NCBI GenBank assembly: GCA_032622095.1
Contig: CP136061.1
Coordinates: forward strand, 231,444,944 to 231,508,943
Direction of reading: 5' to 3'
From: Siphonodentalium dalli
Taxonomy: Eukaryota; Mollusca; Scaphopoda; Gadilida; Siphonodentaliidae
Length of the DNA stretch: 64,000 nt
Both the position numbers and the translations under genes were made by a program. The notes beneath the pieces are model-generated. The model had not been told where the DNA came from. It worked only from the letters and a program-made list of their open reading frames with translations, and searched no databases. Shown here in pieces: positions 47,149 through 58,439 of the stretch (positions within the stretch are counted from its first letter, which is position 1; each line of letters begins with the position of its first letter).

Positions 47149-47360
47149 TATCCGTTCTTGATTATACAACTGAACCGTGAATATTTTGCGGTTTGACCGT
47201 AACCAATTTGCAGCCAAACCGTGAATTTTTCACGGGCTATCCGTTCTTGAATAAACAACTGAACCGTGAATATTTTGCGGTTTGACCGTAATCAATTTGC
47301 AGTCAAACCGTTTAATTTTCACGGTCTATCCGTTCTTGAATATACAACTGAACAGTGAAT
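47149..47360 (+). repeat. Tandem repeat, 89-bp unit, about 2.3 copies
   Basis: Units start at 47149, 47238 and 47327 with TATCCGTTCTTGA. Each includes AACTGAACCGTGAATATTTT, GCGGTTTGACCGTAA and AAACCGTGAATTTTTCACGG, so CACGGTT-type inverted pieces occur within each unit. The third copy is truncated. Confidence 0.88.
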
Positions 47361-48288
47361 ACCAGAATAAGTCTCAACTCTATACAGCTCCCACAGCTCA
47401 GCGGAGAAGCTGGTTCGAATCAGAATTATATTCTAACCAAAGAAGGGTAACCTGTTTCGTGTATCTGGCCAATTTCTTACCGATGTTCGATTTTGTCTAC
47501 ATTTTACGTTATTTCCCAGTTAACTTGGCATCGTCATAGTCTCTCATCCACCAGTAAAAATGATAGCATCGTGATGTGGCTGGCATTATGACCATACTTG
47601 ATTAAAGTAAAATTTAGAAACCAACAATCAAAATGTCATGGCAGTATATCTCAAATCGGAACAGCTCTATGTTATCTTATTGAGATTGGCCTATTTATGG
47701 CTTATCTCTCGCCTGGCATGTGGAAACATGCTTCGGTACATGCTTTTGAGTTCGTTGGATTCATATAAGTGGAAAATGAGTCTGAGAAGATGTAGACCTC
47801 ATAAACCAGTATATTCAGTAGACCTACCTAGCGTATTGGTTTCTTATCGTACGTGCTATCGAGGTAAAAAAAAAACGCACAGAAAATAGTTCATATGACG
47901 ACTCTCATAAACACGAACATAACTTGTGTACACCCTAGATTCCCCTTTTGTCCCGTCTTATACATAGAAAATTAATTGGGGTTATCTGGTGAATTTGGCA
48001 TGATATGGCTGGTCTACGTCATAAAATCAGCTCTAAACCCAGATCGAAAAGAAGAACTCTCTGTGCTTATTGCTAGACATGAGTAAGTTCGTATGTGCAT
48101 GCTGGATGGAGCGATTTGATTGGTCGAAATTCAAGAGCATGTGACGGAAGACCTACCACGTCTGTACATAATTACACGCAAACTTTGCATGTACGTCTGT
48201 GTGATTCTATACTTCCACAAAGTTGAGGGAACCATTAAAGGAGTGTGTCGTAAAGCAGGAGTGTCATCAAGCTATATACAATACAGAG

Positions 48289-48525
48289 TTCAGTTCCCTC
48301 GAAAGACTGGTCTGACCGCAAGCTGCATGGCGGAGTTCAGTCCCTTATACGCTGGCCTGACCGCAAGACGTAAAACAGAGTTCAGTCCCCTCGCTACGCT
48401 GGTCTGACGCAAGCTCATTCTGGATTATATGACCTCTTATGCTTGACTCTGACGAGGTTTGCCGATTGACAACACGCTGCAAGATATAATTCAGTCCCCT
48501 CGCTACGCTGGTCTAGCTGACCGCT
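48289..48525 (+). repeat. Minisatellite, about 45-bp unit
   Basis: GAGTTCAGTCCCCTCGCTAC, GCTGGTCTGACCGCAAG units begin at about 48289, 48335 and 48380, with another partial copy at about 48489. The units diverge at the start of the array. Confidence 0.8.
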
Positions 48526-48735
48526 GCCACCATGTTCATGTTCGTAATTAAATCTAACATTTTTTATTGAAGTGTTTTGTCAGTTACAATTCATTCTGAC
48601 TTGAACTGGTCAATTTTCAAACGAATATGGACAGTTCTGTTTCTCAGAATAATGCAAAATGAATTGTAACCGACAAAAGTTTTAAAATAAACAAATGAGT
48701 GATTTCCTCACATTCTATGTACGTGGTGGCAGCGA
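48522..48735. repeat. Two-step inverted repeat
   Basis: The outer arms GCTGCCACCATG and TACGTGGTGGCAGC and the inner arms TTTTGTCAGTTACAATTCATT and AATGAATTGTAACCGACAAAA are complementary. It directly follows the 45-bp minisatellite. It may be a small MITE; no TSD is obvious. Confidence 0.65.
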
Positions 48736-49157
48736 TCATGCAATCGTAGCAGGGGACTGTACTCTGTCTTGTTTGTTGGCTTATCATGCCACATGTAGGA
48801 TTGACTATTCCGAGTAACCTGACCGGAACGAGGAACAGTTTCGGAGAGGCAAGTGACTATACTCCGAGTAACAGAGATATTAACTCATTTTCTCTCCTAC
48901 TAATGAATAGAATTCGGGTCGTTCAGATTAACCAAACACGCGAAAATTACCATTTTAGTAAATACAACAGTACATATTCTTAACAACATCAGTTTGCCAT
49001 ACCAGCATCATATCACTTGAAGAGGACCAACCAGTAACATAGCTAATTAGCAGGACAACTTAATCAGACCTGGTGTGGTTTTACATATACTGGAAAAAAA
49101 TAGCCACGCGCGCTATTGCATTTTTCCAGCTGTTTCTGGCCGTTTTTAATTTTTCTC

Positions 49158-49222
49158 AAAGAACTGTCACAAACGCTCTTTATGTTTAGGGTAATAGGAT
49201 TGGACTTACAAGCGACACTCTT
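49158..49222 (+). repeat. GCTCTTTAT repeat, copy 1 of 3
   Basis: AAACGCTCTTTATGTTTAGG, then a spacer and GCGACACTCTTTATTGTTC. Comparable paired phrases with a GGAAT-like centre occur at about 52888-52948 and 53560-53622. The unit is short and diverged. Confidence 0.45.
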
Positions 49223-51141
49223 TATTGTTCTACGCTGAAGAAAAGCTGCGTTTTCGATTTATCTAAATCAATATGTGACTTGGATGGGAATTTCTGTCGC
49301 ATATAATATATTATGCAGGGTATTCACTCTAAAGGTCTAAATTTACAAATTGGGCGCCACACAACCGGGAACGCACAAGACTACTCCGCTATTATTGTGG
49401 TCGTGGGAGAGTTGAACTTGGAAATTGGATACAAACTGATTTGGGTGTCATTCGATGCGGAAAAAACACACAGGAACAACATATTCAAAATCCGCTAAAT
49501 TCCGCTTTGATGGAAATTCCCAATTCAATAAGACCTCCAAAATTGATGTTGATGTTCGGATAATGCTGAATTTCTGCTGTAGGTGCATCAATTAATCCAA
49601 AATTCGTAATAAAATCAAATAAACAATGCTTAGTCGTAAACCATATATGTAGAATGACTTCCAAATTGGCCGCCAAAATGGACAAAATCGAATGAAAATT
49701 ACATTTTGTGCAAAATTGAATAGCTATAGCTATATCTATATTCATTTTAGAGTGGACAAAGGCTAGAATTATGGGAGAAAAAATGATTGCAGATTATAAG
49801 AGAAACTGTTGGTCCGAGATGTACGAAATCTCTCTAGTGTATATCACGAGAGAGCAAGCGGAAGAAGGGTCTCGTGCCACGGTTAAATCTGGACTCTTGG
49901 GCGTCTAGAAATTGAAAAATAACGAAGTTTTATCTATATTTTTTATCTTGAATCGTGTTACATATATATGTGTAACTAAACAGTTAAAATGGATTTACTA
50001 GGGACGTATTGATTGTGTGAACTTTTCTAGAAGCAGAAATATGTGTATATACTCAGATCAGTCTAACGAATGTGATCCATCAGCATTTATTTATCTAACT
50101 TCAGACCTTTCAAAATTTACTGCTACTTGTATATAGAACAGTATAAGATATATTCATATAGCACTGGATAAAATGTGTGCATCATATTGTCAGCGTCTTA
50201 AGATAACAGTCATCGTTGCTTCTGATCAAGTGAGTAAACACGAATGTTTCGCTTCTACCACGCGCAATGTATCAAAACAAAAAGGGGTACATGAACCATA
50301 TATATAGTAGACTATATATCTTCAATAAATTCCAAACTTAACCAAAAGTCTCTACATACTCTAATAACTCTATGACAGAGACTGTTATGCCTGGAAGTTA
50401 TATTTGGTTATATTCACCAAGGTTCTGCAACCGCATTACCGCGTTTACTCCTTCTCCCCCACATTGCGTGAGTGTTCAACGCTGAAATAATGTTCAGCTT
50501 TAAACGATGATCACCTGATATTCAGTACAAATACGTAGGTGATATTGATAAGATATTTTCAAACAAAAAGATACCGAAAACTAATATTGTGCATTGCGTG
50601 GTATCATATTCCAGTTGTAAAATGGGAACTGAAGTAATGTGAACGAAACTGTCCACTAAGAAACCGGTTTGGTAGCAGCATGAGAATTAGTCTTACATTA
50701 ACTGTACAATGTACCGTATGTTTGATCTGGTGAGATGAAGTGCTAATCTATTGAACAGATGATAAGCATTGCGACATATGTCTATGGTTTATTATCACGG
50801 ATATTGACATTCCGGAAATGAATTTAGTATTTTACAGCAAGGGTGTACACTTCAGTTTCTGCGTCACATTCAATAATTAATCATCATTCCAAATGAAGCT
50901 ACCATGTACTGTGTGGCGAAACATGTCTTCGTGTGTTGCATGCCAGAAATATATTAGTTTGGCCCAACGGTTGGATGTTAGATAAGCAGAACACACGAAC
51001 TTTAAATACGTAAATCATTGGGGTTGACTTGCGTTGCAGTGACCGATAAATCCTTCAGATTGATCTGTTTTAATGCTATGTGTACCTTTAGAGATATTTA
51101 GCAACAGACCAGTACATTACCAATAGGTATTTCACTCATAT

Positions 51142-52207
51142 GTGGTTATCCAATATGTTTCTTTCGTCGTGGCATGTCTTGGAGTTGCGGCCATTTTGAC
51201 AGCCATTTCATGGACGCGATTTTATTCCGCGCTCCGCGTCTATAATGTTTCGCTGTTTCTTAATTACAGTGGGCGCATGGGCGTTTTAGTTATAGAATGG
51301 GATTTTTTGGGCGGATTAAGTCGAACTGCGACCCGGAGGCCGAGTCCGGTAAAAGGTGTAGTTGGGAATTTCAATTGTTATTCGGATGCCAAGAAGTGCA
51401 ATGCGATTAATTCTATGAGTTGGTCATTCGTGAAACCAATATATTTTTTATTCTATAATTACAATCATGGGTATATAATATATGTTCTTGAGCGCGTTAC
51501 CATTTCTGACTATGGTGTTCTTGTTATGTTGTGTCCGTGACACTCTATTCGCCCCATGTAGTGTAATTTCACTGGTATAACGGCGTAATTCCTATGCCAC
51601 AATATATCGTATGATGACTTATATCGAAAATGTATGTACTATAGACAACCATTTTGGTCGCCATCTTGGGTCCTGAATATTCCCATCAGCAGATTTTTTT
51701 GCTGGTTTTAGATATGTTGTTCTTGACACTTTTCTGTGTCGAATGACAGCAGAATCCTATTTCTTCCGGATTGATCCCCAACTGCAGCTTCAACGATCAC
51801 ATTATTGCCATAACAAGGAGGGTTTTGTGGGGGTATTGCAGCTATGGGCTTTTTTGGAATGTGTATCTACCAGACATAACCGTTATATTTATTTATCGTA
51901 TGCGTCAAACGATATATTTCTTACAACATTACCCTTACGATTGAATGTACCAACCACGGCCTCCTGGAAAACAATAGCTGATTCATCATGCAGAAACTGG
52001 TTTCTAGTTCGAACCGATGGATCAAGATTGACGACTGAACATACCTCTTATATACTAGTTATCTCTATGCGTTTTAAATCCGGCCTTTCCACTTAACTCT
52101 GGAGTTGGTGCTCCTGTGTGTGTGGCTCTGGCACTAAGTACTCAACCTTCGGATGCCGAACCTTTAGATTAGAGTCAGGGTTTCTGGCTAAGTTTACAAA
52201 AGCTATA
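51142..52207. other. No confident gene
   Basis: Two open frames (51142-51540 and 51743-52096) are among the longest here but start at non-ATG or arbitrary codons and have no recognisable domain. The phrase GCGTTACCATTTCTGACTAT at about 51499 also occurs at about 20925, which suggests repeat origin for part of this stretch. Confidence 0.4.
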
Positions 52208-52630
52208 TGTGACCCGCCATATCAAATCCAGTCGAAAGTCGGGATTTTTTTTACCCTGTGCCAATGCATTCTCTTATATATGCGAGTCGACCATAGGTCG
52301 CCTCGCATATATAAGAGAATGCATTGGCCTAACAATTTTTTACATTTTAATAATTTGTTCTTGTATTCTTTAACAATTTTATAATTTCACCCATACAGAT
52401 CCCCGGACAAACATGAGCAGACGACACTCTTCTAGGTGCTTCTATATATGTGTGGGGCTCCATGCAGGGTAATGGATGTTTTTTTTATTTTATGTCCTAA
52501 AAATTGTAAGAAACATTTATTTAAAAAACATGATAAAAAATTGTTAGGTCAATGCATTCTCTTATATATGCGAGGCGACCTATGGTCGACTCGCATATAT
52601 AAGAGAATGCATTGGCACAGGGTAAAAAAA
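52208..52630. mobile_element. TGTGACCCGCC-type element with two 69-bp hairpins, right end lost
   Basis: Left TIR TGTGACCCGCCATATCAAAT, CCAGTCGAAAGTCGGGA, then hairpin 52260-52328 (T:C type). The interior contains GAGCAGACGACACTCTTCTA, TGTGTGGGGCTCCATGCAGG and GTAATGGATG, then hairpin 52548-52616 (G:A type) and CACAGGGTAAAAAAA. After that the TIR partner is missing. The interior is inverted relative to 55900-56468. No transposase frame. Confidence 0.8.
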
Positions 52631-53152
52631 ATTCTAGTTTACAATAACATGCTTGAAACAAGAATGTCAGAATTTTGTCCGAAGAACAAAATAGAAGAAG
52701 ATGTTAAACGGACATGACCCATTCGAGCTTCCAAATTTTGTCTACGTATATTATTTTTGGAAGGAGGTATTAGATAGGTTGATAAATACACGAAATATTG
52801 ATATACCGTCTTCGTATGCTCTGAAAAATAAATGCCATGGTCACAGCTACTTCCCAGCTGTTTTCAATTTTCGCACAGAAGTGAAACAAGTGCTCTTTAT
52901 TTCTACCATATCAGGAATAGACCAACACGAGACGCTCTTTTCTGTTCCATGCGTGCGCGTGGGCGTTGTTTATTTGAGATCCAAACACCGTGTTCAAAGC
53001 TGTATTTTGTATGAATTCAATGCTTCTTTATATAATGTCAGTAGAAAAGTAGTTCTAGTATTTATCTACCTATTTCGATACCGGGAAAAATTCAAAAACG
53101 AATATTATTAGGTGTATTTTGGAGCGCAAACCGCCATGTAACTTTAAATTTA

Positions 53153-54053
53153 AGTTGTTGTTGTTGTTGTTTTTTGTAACTGGGGGTCTGGAATCCTGAA
53201 TTCAACTTTAATAGATTCACGTCCCTTAGGCTTAGTAAAACCATAGTTTTATTTCAAAGTTCAATAAACATAATAGCTACCACACACTAATCGGAATAAA
53301 ATCAGTTTTTGGAAGGCGTTTTGCAATGTTATGCCCTTAAAGGCACGTGAGGCCTTAGTTGTCGAAAAATATTCATATTTGTTCTAATCACCGTAAACAG
53401 AAAAACATTAAAACGCATACAGTTTCGTTCATATATACCATGACCATCACGTAAACAGCATGTTATCATAAAGACCTACTATATTTTACCTAAGCAAGGG
53501 CCTGATTGTGTTACAGAAGACAGCACACTGCTACTGGCTAATCACACACAAATGGTATAAACGCTCTTTATTAGTTCCATATCCGGAATTCACCAACAAA
53601 GAACGCTCTTTATGTTTACCATCATAATATAAACAAACACCAGAAAAGTAACTTTTTATGCTTTTTGTTTACATAACAATGGTCAAACATTTGACAATAA
53701 CATACTGTTTATGCGATATTTCTTATTTGTATATGGACAAAGTCTGTCTACATTTTGATGTTTTTTTCTGTTTGTGGCGGTTTTTGACGGGTGGAAATAT
53801 TTTCACAGGATACCCACCGCCAAGGCCTTTAAAACACAGTACCTATGTTGTTCCTGTTGAATATATTTCGTTTATCCTGAAATGGATAAGGGTGCATGTT
53901 CGCCTTCTGTCAAGAGGGTATAACACAAAATGACAAAGGTGTCATTTTAACTCATGGGAATATGATAAAGTTTGGTCTGAGATGCCGATAATGTATTCAG
54001 GTTTCCAGACTTTAACTTCCAACAACAACAAAAACAACAAAAACAACAACTTA
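53153..54053. mobile_element. Element of about 900 bp with TAAGTTGTTGTTG termini
   Basis: The left end TAAGTTGTTGTTGTTGTTG, then GTCTGGAATCCTGAAT is mirrored on the right by ATTCAGGTTTCCAGAC, then AACAACAAC repeats ending AACAACAACTTA. The interior has a GCTCTTTAT repeat (53560-53622) and an open frame at 53658-53933 without a recognisable domain. The simple-sequence part of the TIR makes chance similarity possible, but the 15 of 16 match next to it supports a real pair. Confidence 0.55.
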
Positions 54054-54752
54054 TGCTATTCAATAAAATCTAATTGCAGAATAGAATTGGCTTAAATAGA
54101 ATAAAGACAATTGTTAGAAACTACACATGACATATCAAGTATGCTCTATTAATACCAGTTAGAACATATGAAACCAAAAACAAAGGCATTTAGCAACTGC
54201 AAGTTTGTTTCCCTCAAAATCATCGACAATATACATATATGAAGTAAAACGTGAGACTCTAACTCAAATGGGGCGCAATCAGGGCGTTGATCTGCTCAGA
54301 ACACACCATCGGTTCACCTGTTCTCGCGACTCTTTTGGATAAAAAGACTAAATTGTTACATGTAGTCTGATCACAGAAAGCCGTGGATCATTCACAAAAA
54401 GCTACTGGAAAATTAGAACCGTTATTCCCTGCATATGCAAAGAGCAGATAAACATCGGAATACTGATTTGCATGACAAGGTTGGCCTCTTATAACTTACA
54501 TCTTAGTATATAACAGCAGCTGGCAAATAAGACTCTTTATTTATCTGTGTTTTAAAGACCCCTAAATATGTCCCATGTATACACCAATACGCACATTTCC
54601 TTGGTGGATCTGCTCTCGAGACACCACGAAGGTCGTTGGTAAGAAGAGGCAATGACAGAAACTAGGAAACGTGATTGTTCTGTCTTTTTGCAGATATACA
54701 TAGCCCAATGCATATTCGAATGCCCCGACCAACTACATGCATGCCCAATGCG

Positions 54753-54789
<37 letters not shown>
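54753..54789 (+). repeat. C37 homopolymer
   Basis: An uninterrupted run of 37 cytosines preceded by CG. Length may be affected by sequencing or assembly. Confidence 0.9.
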
Positions 54790-55899
54790 ACGCACTGAAC
54801 GTGTTATATAAAGGTCAATCTACCAGGCCATAAAACATGTATTTCGATGCAGGAGAAAATTGTATGAGAGCAGGCAGTCTGGAGCCATTTACTAAATAGC
54901 TTGTCAGATACGAAACGTATTTTGTTCTAACTTTTGGTGACCAACTGACATATTGAAAGGTCTCCGGCAGCCTGGAACCATACAAGAATCAGCATGCATG
55001 CAAATATATGAAGCGTGACCAGTCCTATCTCTCGAAGACTTCTGCGACAAGCCCGGTGGTATAGTATGATATTTATTGGTGGTCGAAGTGAGATGTTCTC
55101 AATCTAAACATTTGGTTCCTTCTGACGTGAACGAGAAATATTCAACAAGAACTATAACTCTATCTTCTTCATTCCGATATTTGATAAATGAGTCACCAGG
55201 GAAGTCTAGGCAGATTGTTTTGAGATTGTTGCTCGATCGGATACAAGAGCCGATGTTGCCCTGACCGACCCGAACATCTACTTTGATCCGCCATAGACTA
55301 CCGATCCGTTCTCACAGCATGACTCTCCAACAAATCAATAACAATGTTACGGATCAGTTGTGATTCGTCTGTGTCTGCTTTGCTTATATTCTAAGCCAGG
55401 GGCACGGGCAGGTCACAACTGCTTCAACTTCGTTGGAGTCGCGCGGGGACAGCATTGGTTCACATCCAGTTCCATATTTCTTGTAGAGACTCTCATGCGA
55501 TAACTAACAATATATGTGTTGACACACTGAATTTTTCCATAGATACATGCCAATGAGTTCACAATGAGTTCACACAGATACATGCCAGTGAGTTAAATTA
55601 TTGTATTATAAATGTGTTATTTTCAGGTAATTGTGTACCACATATTGTGGTTCCATTGTATATAATTCTAATTTAATATTCATGTTTATCAATTTATGTC
55701 AATCTTCATTTATGGAGGAAATAAATATGTAATAACAATAAGAAGAAGGTGAGGAGACCGAGTTAAAGCAGGACCAGCTTTCAATCAGTTCTCTAAAACA
55801 CAGATTTCAAAACTGATCTAGTTTGATAGTTTGTGGTACATGTCTGTTTAACTGGTCCATTACTCGGATGCCTGTGGTGTCTATGAAATAAGAACCATG
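54790..55899. other. No gene recognised
   Basis: No exon, RNA gene or clear repeat is supported. A small direct repeat, GAGTTCACA-type plus GATACATGCCA, lies at about 55543-55590. Confidence 0.5.
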
Positions 55900-56468
55900 T
55901 GTGACCCGCCATATCAAATCCAGTCGTAAGTCGGGATTTTTTTTTTACCCTGTGCCAATGCATTCTCTTATATATGCGAGTCGACTATAGGTCGCCTCGC
56001 ATATATAAGAAAATGCATTGGCCTAACCATTTTTTATCATTTAAAAAAAAAAAAATGTTTCTTTCAATTTTAGGACATAAAATAAAAAAACATCCATTAC
56101 CCTGCAGGGAGCCCCACACATATATAGAAGCATAGAGAAGAGTGTCGTCTGCTCATGCTTGTCTGGGGCTCTGTATGGGTGAAATTATAAAATTGTTAAA
56201 GAATACAAGAAAAAATTATTAAAATTGTAAAAAATTGTTAGGCCAATGCATTCTCTTATATATGGCTAAGTTTACAAAAGCTATATGTGACCCGCCAAAT
56301 TGTTAAAGAATACAAGAACAAATTATTAAAATTGTAAAAAATTGTTAGGCAAATGCATTCTCTTATATATGCGAGGCGACCTATGGTCGACTCGCATATA
56401 TAAGAGAATGCATTGGCACAGGGTAAAAAAATCCCGACTTACGACTGGATTTGATATGGCGGGTCACA
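55900..56468. mobile_element. TGTGACCCGCC-type element, both TIRs and two 69-bp hairpins
   Basis: TIR TGTGACCCGCCATATCAAAT, CCAGTCGTAAGTCGGGATTT at the left is mirrored exactly at the right up to GGCGGGTCACA (56458-56468). Hairpins are at 55954-56022 (T:C) and 56349-56417 (G:A), with a broken half-hairpin at 56241-56264. The interior (ACATCCATTACCCTGCAGGG, CCCCACACATATATAGAAG, GACGAC-type) is the reverse of the 52208 copy. The phrase AATTGTTAAAGAATACAAGA is duplicated (56203 and 56298) around a 35-bp filler identical to 52185-52219. No target duplication is clear. Confidence 0.85.
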
Positions 56469-56540
56469 TATATCCAATTGTGTAGCCTTTAGTATGGGGG
56501 TAGTTATATGTGTCATTATATCCTCCCATCACTTTCTTTC

Positions 56541-57945
56541 AATCTCATATATATTTTGAAGACCTCTGTCTGTATGTATGTTTGTCTGTCTGTCTGTCAT
56601 TTATACAAATCTACAATTCTCGACCGATCGGGACGAAACTTGGTACGTGTGTGTAGTTTGACCAGGCGGTGAACGTTGTCGTATTGGCGAGCACGTGCGG
56701 CGCCCGCTTCGCGCATGCGCAGACGAGATCTCGGAAACGGGTGGAGCTATCGACTTGAAATTTGCTATGTGAATGTATCTTGCCCCGGATACGAATTTTA
56801 TCGGGTCGCCGAGCCCGTGCGACACCAGCTTCGCGCATGCGCAGACGAGATCTCGGAAACGGGTGGAGCTATCGACTTGAAATTTGCTATGTGAATGTAT
56901 CTTGCCCCGGATACGAATTTTATCGGGTCGCCGAGCCCGTGCGACGCCAGCTTCGCGCATGCGCAGACCAGATCTCGGAAACGGGTGGAGCTATCGACTT
57001 GAAACTTGCTATGTGAATGTATCTTGCCCCGGATACGAATTTTATCGGGTCGCCGAGCCCGTGCGACGCCAGCTTCGCGCATGCGCAGACCAGATCTCGG
57101 AAACGGGTGGAGCTATCGACTTGAAATTTGGTTTTTGAATAGCCCGGACAACGTCGGGCTCATCGGCTAATCTATTATATATTTTGGAAGATCTGTCTGT
57201 CTGTGTGTCTGTGTGTGTGTTCGCGATGAACTCGAAAAGGACCGAGCCGATTTCGATGAAACTTGGTATGTGGGGGTATTTTCGGTCGGGAACGGGCATA
57301 GGCCTATTAATTTGCCCGTGCGACGTGACCTTGACCTTGAAATCGGGTCATTTCAAGGTCAAACGCCCGAATATCACGGGATTTCGATGAAACTTGGTAT
57401 GTGGGGGTACTTTCGTATGAGGAGTCTCATACGCATATTCATTTACCCGTGCGACGTGACCTTGACCTTGAAATCGTGTGAATTCAAGGTCAAATCGCGA
57501 ATTTTGATGGGATTTCGACGAAATTTGATACGTAGGGTTACTTTTGTCCACTGAGTGTTTTGGGCGGGTCGAGTCGTGACCCCGACCTGACCTTGACCTT
57601 CAAAATGATCAATTCGAGGTCAAATCGGGTAGAACCGGTTGGATTTCGACGGGCACGTTTGTCGGGTACTTTTGTCCTGGCAGTGTTTTGGACTGGTCAA
57701 ATCGTGACCCCACCTGACCTTGACCTTCAAAATGGTCAATTCAAGGCGTCCAAAACACTCCCTGGAAAAAATTACCACTAACTATCAAATTTCGTCACAA
57801 TCCGTCTGGCAGTTTTCCAACACCAACACCCCAAAAATGGTGGAAATCGGCCTAGCGGATACCGGGAAATCGGCCCAGCGGATACCGAGATACCCTATGT
57901 ATCAAATTTCGTCCGTAAAAATCCGCCAGTTTTACCAGATTTGAT
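56541..57945 (+). repeat. Left arm of a large inverted duplication
   Basis: Begins TTTTGAAGACCTCTGTCTGT, a GTCT-rich run, then TCGACCGATCGGGACGAAAC; a 122-bp satellite follows (56690-57140). Then come GGCTCATCGGCTAATCTATT, a TCTGTCTGTGTG run and a section with repeated GACCTTGACCTTGAAAT and TTCGATGAAACTTGGTATG. The same order appears reversed at 58440-59793. No protein is recognised; open frames on both strands come from the satellite and similar repeats. Confidence 0.85.
56690..57140 (+). repeat. 122-bp satellite, about 3.7 units
   Basis: The marker AGACGAGATCTCGGAAACGG starts at 56721, 56843, 56965 and 57087, exactly 122 bp apart. Each unit contains GCGCATGCGC, a CpG-rich palindrome, and GGAGCTATCGACTTGAAATT. 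Because 122 is not a multiple of 3, open frames shift between units. Reverse-oriented units are at 59390-59700. Confidence 0.93.
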
Positions 57946-58439
57946 TTCCACTCAAGTATATAACGCGCCTCATATACACACGTTCATTAATTATCAAGCT
58001 TCAACGTAAAGATAAATTAGCATTGTGTGTCGATGTTGTTGGCATTGACGGCTTGGGGGCCACCGGTAGATTCGTACACGGAAGCCATTTCAGCTAAATG
58101 GATTCTTGGATGAGATTCCAGACCATAAATATGATAATAATTTAGCGAACTTTTACCCGCGGGGTAACTGTAAACGACTTGAGGCTATGCGTGGTGTGAA
58201 TATACAAAAAATAAATCTATCGACAATAGACCTAAGAATATCAGCTGTAACAAAATTTATATATCAGAAATTGTAAATGATATATTTTGGAATAGATACA
58301 CGATTCTTAATAGCCTGCAAATTGACAGTATATATTGTAATTAAATGTTATAATTTTGGGATAAATACACGATGCGTAATTGCCTGCAAATTGCTTGCGT
58401 TCGTCGACGTATGAATATAGAGTTATCCTCCCTGCATCG
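57946..58439. other. Unique spacer between the inverted arms
   Basis: About 490 bp with no similarity to the arms. It has TATTTTGGAATAGATACACGA and a similar ATAATTTTGGGATAAATACA some 80 bp later, with AATTGCCTGCAAATTG-type repeats (58310-58395). No coding frame. Confidence 0.6.

Noticed and set aside
47149-47360. 89-bp repeats with internal inverted pieces, also CRISPR-like at first glance
   Set aside because: Only 2.3 copies, no spacers, and no associated genes; a plain tandem repeat.
47390-47430. Possible tRNA: GGTTCGAATC resembles box B
   Set aside because: No T-stem complement, acceptor stem or box A can be paired around it.
51142-51540. 132-codon open frame with a hydrophobic start
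   Set aside because: Starts at a non-ATG codon, no family is recognised, and part of it is shared with non-coding intron sequence at about 20925.
52701-53111. 136-codon open frame
   Set aside because: Overlaps the GCTCTTTAT repeat and has no domain; AT-rich chance frame is more likely.
54753-54789. C37 run as a possible structural signal
   Set aside because: A homopolymer this long is best treated as simple repeat or sequencing artefact; nothing around it supports a function.
56601-57138. Overlapping open frames on both strands with repeated protein text
   Set aside because: They are produced by the 122-bp satellite, which rotates frame each unit; no real protein is implied.
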